From contig CADEFT010000002.1 in the NCBI GenBank assembly GCA_902826685.1, positions 341,071 through 375,750 on the forward strand: a stretch of DNA of 34,680 bases, in the 5' to 3' direction. A program made the translations under genes and the position numbers. The notes under the pieces are model-generated. The model saw only the letters and a program-made list of their open reading frames with translations, ran no database searches and was not told where the DNA came from. The DNA comes from an uncultured Acidobacteriota bacterium. GTDB taxonomy: Bacteria > Acidobacteriota > Terriglobia > Bryobacterales > Bryobacteraceae. Below, one piece after another: positions 31,938 to 34,680 of the stretch. Position 1 is the stretch's first letter; each line of letters opens with the position of its first letter.

Positions 31938-31966
31938 CGGAACCCATCAGCATAGCAGGGACGGGG

Positions 31967-34680
31967 CTAGCGGAAGTAGCCGTTCACATCGAGAATGACG
32001 TGGGTTGCATCGGTGGTAAACAGGCTCACCGAAGCGTTGGCGCCTGTGGGCACGATAGCGGCGTTGGCCACCACGCGGCCAAGGAACGAGTTCAACGTCG
32101 AGACCTGCGGCTGTCCTTTGCCGGCGGGCCAGAGCGTGAGGAAACTGAGCGGCGCCGGAGGCACCACCGTGGCGTTGATCGACAGCGCTTTGGCATCGGC
32201 GGGGATACCGCATTTCCCGCCGATCGCGGCATCGCGTTTTTCGAGCGCCCCCATGATCGGAGCGCCCTGCCCGGCGACTCGCGAATCGAAGGCCCGGCAT
32301 GGCGTGACCGGATAGAACAGCAGTTCGCCCGCGCCGCCGGCGTTGTTGAAATAGCCGTTGGTGTCGACGATGGCGTGGCTCGCATCGGTGACATAAAGGC
32401 TGACGGCGCCCTGCGCCGAAGCGGGCACGATGGCGGCGTTGGCGACAATTGCGCCATCGAACGAATTCAGCGTCGACACGAAGGGCTTGGGCGTGCCGGC
32501 CGCCCACGCCGTCAGAAAGCTCAGCGGCGCCGGAGGCACCACCGTCACGTTCAGCGAATAAGCCTTGGCGGCAGGCATCGCGCACAGGGAAGCGGGCAGC
32601 GGCAGATCGCGCACGCCCGCGGCCGGAAGGATGGGCGGGCCATACGCCCCGGTGAACCCGGAGCCCGAGCGGGTATCGGCTGCGCGGCACGGATCGGTGG
32701 CATAGAAGGAGTAGCCGCCGGCCGCCGAGTCGAAGTATCCGTTGATGTCGAGAATCACATCGGTGCGGTTGGTGGCGAAGACCGAAACCGAGCCGTTGGT
32801 TCCGGCAGGCACGATGGCGGCGTTGGCGACAATGCCGCCGTGGAAGGAGTTGAGCGTGGAAACCTGCGGCTGCGCCACTCCGGTGGGCCACAGCGAGAGA
32901 TAGGCCAGAGGTTCGGTGGGAACGACGGTGGCATTGAACGAATAGGCTTTGGCCGTGGAGGGAATGCCGCACGGACCGGCCGGTACGGGAACATCGCGCG
33001 AGGTGCCTGCGGCGAACGTGGGTGGCCCGAAGGAGCCGGTGGTGCCTTGTCCGGCGCGCGTGTCCATGATGCGGCAGGGCGTGATGGGAACGAATCGCAG
33101 ACCGGAGGACGGCGGAGTGACCCCGGCCGTGGTGAAACTCCAGATGGGGGACGTGGTCATGCCCACGGCGTTGCGCGCCACCACGCGCCAGAAATAGGTG
33201 GTGGATGCGGCCAGAGCGCCGGGCGCCACGCTGGTGTTGGTGGTGTTGAGGGCGAAGGCCGGGTTGGAGGCGGTCCCGAAATAGAGATCGTAGGAGAGCG
33301 TGGCCGTGGCGGCGGTCCAGCTAAGGGTGGGGGAAGTGGATACGCCAGAGGCGCCGTTTGAAGGCGTGGGCGAGGCCGGCGTTCCCGGAAGTACCGGCGC
33401 CGCCGTGATGGCGAAAGCAGCCGCGTTCGATGTGCCGCCCTGCGTGTCGACGACATCGACGGCGGCGGTGCCCGCGCCTTGCACATCGGTGGCGAGGATC
33501 GTTGCCATCACGGCGTTCGAACTGAGCAGCGCGGTGGCGCGCGCCGATCCGTTCCACCGGACCGTGCTTTGAGCGGTGAAGTTGGCCCCGTTAACCGTGA
33601 GGTTGAATGCGGCCGAGCCCGCGGTTACCGACGACGGGCTGAGCGAACTGATGGCCGGAGGCACGGGGGCGGCGGAGATGGTGAAGGTCGCGGCGTTCGA
33701 GGTTCCCCCCGTTGTGTCGTTGACGGTGATGGAAGCGGTTCCGGTGGCGGCCACATCGGCGGAGTTGATGGCCGCCCGCACGGCGTTGGCGCTCAGCAAG
33801 GTGGTGGTTCTCGGGGAGCCGTTCCAGCGGACGGTGCTTTGAGCGGTGAAGTTGGCCCCGTTGACGGTGAGGTTGAAGGCCGCGGCTCCCGTGGTTACAG
33901 AGGGCGGGCTGAGCGAAGTGATGCTGGGTGGCACGGGTGCGGCGGAGATGGTGAAGGTCGCGGCGTTCGAGGTTCCCCCTGTTGTGTCGTTGACGGTGAT
34001 GGAAGCGGTGCCGGCTGTGGTGACATCGGCGGCGCTGATGGCGGCTTGGAGGGAGTTGGCGCTGAGGAGGGTGGTGGACCTTGGAGAGCCGTTCCAACGG
34101 ACGCTGCTTTGGCCGGTGAAGTTGGCTCCGTTGACGGTGAGGTTGAAGGCGGCGGCTCCTGCCGTCACCGACGACGGACTCAACGAACTGATCGAAGGTG
34201 GCACCGGCGCGGCGGAGATGGTGAATGTCGCGGCATTCGAAGTACCGCCGACGGTATCGAATACGGTGACCGAAGCGGTGCCGGCCGAAGCCACATCACC
34301 AGCACTGATCGCGGCCTGAAGGGCGTTGGCACTTAGCAGCGTGGTGGATCTCGGAGACCCATTCCAACGGACGCTGCTTTGGCCGGTGAAGTTGGCTCCG
34401 TTCACAGTGAGATTGAAGGCGGCGGCTCCCGCCGTCACCGACGACGGACTCAACGAACTGATCGAAGGCGGCACCGGCGCGGCGGAAATGGCGAATGTCG
34501 CGGCATTCGAAGTGCCGCCGACGGTATCGAAGACGGTGACCGAAGCGCTCCCGGCCGAAGCCACATCACCAGCACTGATCGCGGCCTGAAGGGCGTTGGC
34601 GCTCAGCAGTGTGGTTGACCTCGGGGACCCATTCCAACGGACGCTGCTTTGGCCGGTGAAGTTGGCTCCGTTCACAGTGA
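31967..34680 (-). CDS. Large secreted TIG/IPT-repeat protein, C-terminal part (5' end outside the window)
   Basis: At least 904 residues, open to the window edge, so the start and signal peptide are missing. Going towards the C-terminus: about five 90-residue IPT/TIG-like Ig-fold repeats (each with SISSLSPSSVTAGAAAFNLT, NGANFTGQSSVRWNGSPR and GGTSNAATF), then one fibronectin type III-like domain (SPTLSWTAATATLSYDLYFG, STTYFWRVVARNAVG), then three repeats of about 120 residues ending at the stop. The last type has TPCRIMDTR...GPP, AKAYSFNATVVP, PQVSTLNSF, VANAAIVPAGTNGSVSVF and DINGYF, and is seen in acidobacterial and actinobacterial surface proteins. An adhesin or matrix protein at the cell surface is the likely role. 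The stop lies 29 bases before the OsmC start. Confidence 0.88.
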   Translation of the reverse strand, partial: TVNGANFTGQSSVRWNGSPRSTTLLSANALQAAISAGDVASAGSASVTVFDTVGGTSNAATFAISAAPVPPSISSLSPSSVTAGAAAFNLTVNGANFTGQSSVRWNGSPRSTTLLSANALQAAISAGDVASAGTASVTVFDTVGGTSNAATFTISAAPVPPSISSLSPSSVTAGAAAFNLTVNGANFTGQSSVRWNGSPRSTTLLSANSLQAAISAADVTTAGTASITVNDTTGGTSNAATFTISAAPVPPSITSLSPPSVTTGAAAFNLTVNGANFTAQSTVRWNGSPRTTTLLSANAVRAAINSADVAATGTASITVNDTTGGTSNAATFTISAAPVPPAISSLSPSSVTAGSAAFNLTVNGANFTAQSTVRWNGSARATALLSSNAVMATILATDVQGAGTAAVDVVDTQGGTSNAAAFAITAAPVLPGTPASPTPSNGASGVSTSPTLSWTAATATLSYDLYFGTASNPAFALNTTNTSVAPGALAASTTYFWRVVARNAVGMTTSPIWSFTTAGVTPPSSGLRFVPITPCRIMDTRAGQGTTGSFGPPTFAAGTSRDVPVPAGPCGIPSTAKAYSFNATVVPTEPLAYLSLWPTGVAQPQVSTLNSFHGGIVANAAIVPAGTNGSVSVFATNRTDVILDINGYFDSAAGGYSFYATDPCRAADTRSGSGFTGAYGPPILPAAGVRDLPLPASLCAMPAAKAYSLNVTVVPPAPLSFLTAWAAGTPKPFVSTLNSFDGAIVANAAIVPASAQGAVSLYVTDASHAIVDTNGYFNNAGGAGELLFYPVTPCRAFDSRVAGQGAPIMGALEKRDAAIGGKCGIPADAKALSINATVVPPAPLSFLTLWPAGKGQPQVSTLNSFLGRVVANAAIVPTGANASVSLFTTDATHVILDVNGYFR
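33571..34680 (-). repeat. 270 bp tandem repeats encoding the TIG domains
   Basis: The marker gcggtgaa (or gccggtgaa) recurs at 33571, 33841, 34111, 34381 and 34651, exactly 270 bp each time, so every unit is 90 codons and the frame is kept. Units nearest the window edge (34111 onward) are almost identical in DNA, while the unit at 33571 has diverged. The tract probably continues beyond the window. Confidence 0.9.

Noticed and set aside
32000..33361. 453-codon plus-strand frame
   Set aside because: It is antisense to the repeat protein, with Arg/Gly-rich composition and no recognisable domain.

Overview
The window looks like the chromosome of an acidobacterium of the Solibacter/Bryobacter type (Bryobacterales). 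This is inferred from gene content. It is GC-rich, carries tandem secreted VWFA-domain proteins of the acidobacterial kind, a DUF1501 + DUF1549/DUF1553 (PSD1) pair, an Oar-like TonB-type outer-membrane protein, an ECF sigma/anti-sigma operon with secreted partners, a PEP-CTERM protein and a giant TIG-repeat surface protein. I saw no tRNA, rRNA, CRISPR array, transposase or phage gene.

Layout. 1-600: decayed 84-88 bp repeats related to the adjacent small gene. 600-2768 (minus): two VWFA proteins and a coupled small protein. 2896-5032 (plus): Rieske protein and a cytochrome b fused to a diheme cytochrome c, a compact bc-type quinol-oxidising complex. 5040-5345: duplicated tails of two convergent genes. 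5337-9833 (minus): PSD1 cytochrome, DUF1501 protein and a coupled GAF protein. 9868-12662 (plus, divergent): MaoC-like hydratase, xylose-isomerase-like TIM barrel, cytochrome c/copper monooxygenase-like protein and VOC protein, all nearly or actually overlapping. 12663-13797 (minus): two unrecognised genes. 13879-19391 (plus): outer-membrane receptor, MFS permease and Gfo/Idh/MocA oxidoreductase, a likely uptake and oxidation unit for a sugar or sugar acid. 19571-23330: PEP-CTERM protein, an internally duplicated membrane protein, a PQQ-type propeller and a BON protein. 23475-24935: a sialate-O-acetylesterase-type SGNH hydrolase. 24995-29580: a block bounded by 45 bp imperfect inverted repeats, carrying an ECF sigma factor, its zinc-finger anti-sigma factor, a secreted protein and a hydrolase-FGE fusion. 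29677-31937 (minus): OsmC, phosphofructokinase with PPi-type residues, and a methyltransferase. 31967 to the right edge (minus): C-terminal part of a large repeat protein.

The most unusual signal is not a gene. At three places (1-480, 5055-5345, and 24885-24990 with 29581-29733) gene 3' ends have been copied into the neighbouring spacer and have decayed. At two of these the copied unit spans the tail-to-tail junction of two convergent genes. At the third such place the ECF block sits inside one copy, so the duplicated junction records the site before insertion. The copies can be recognised in translation.

Other recurrent traits are four GTGA stop/start overlaps and several genes whose best promoter match lies so close to the start codon that leaderless transcripts are likely.
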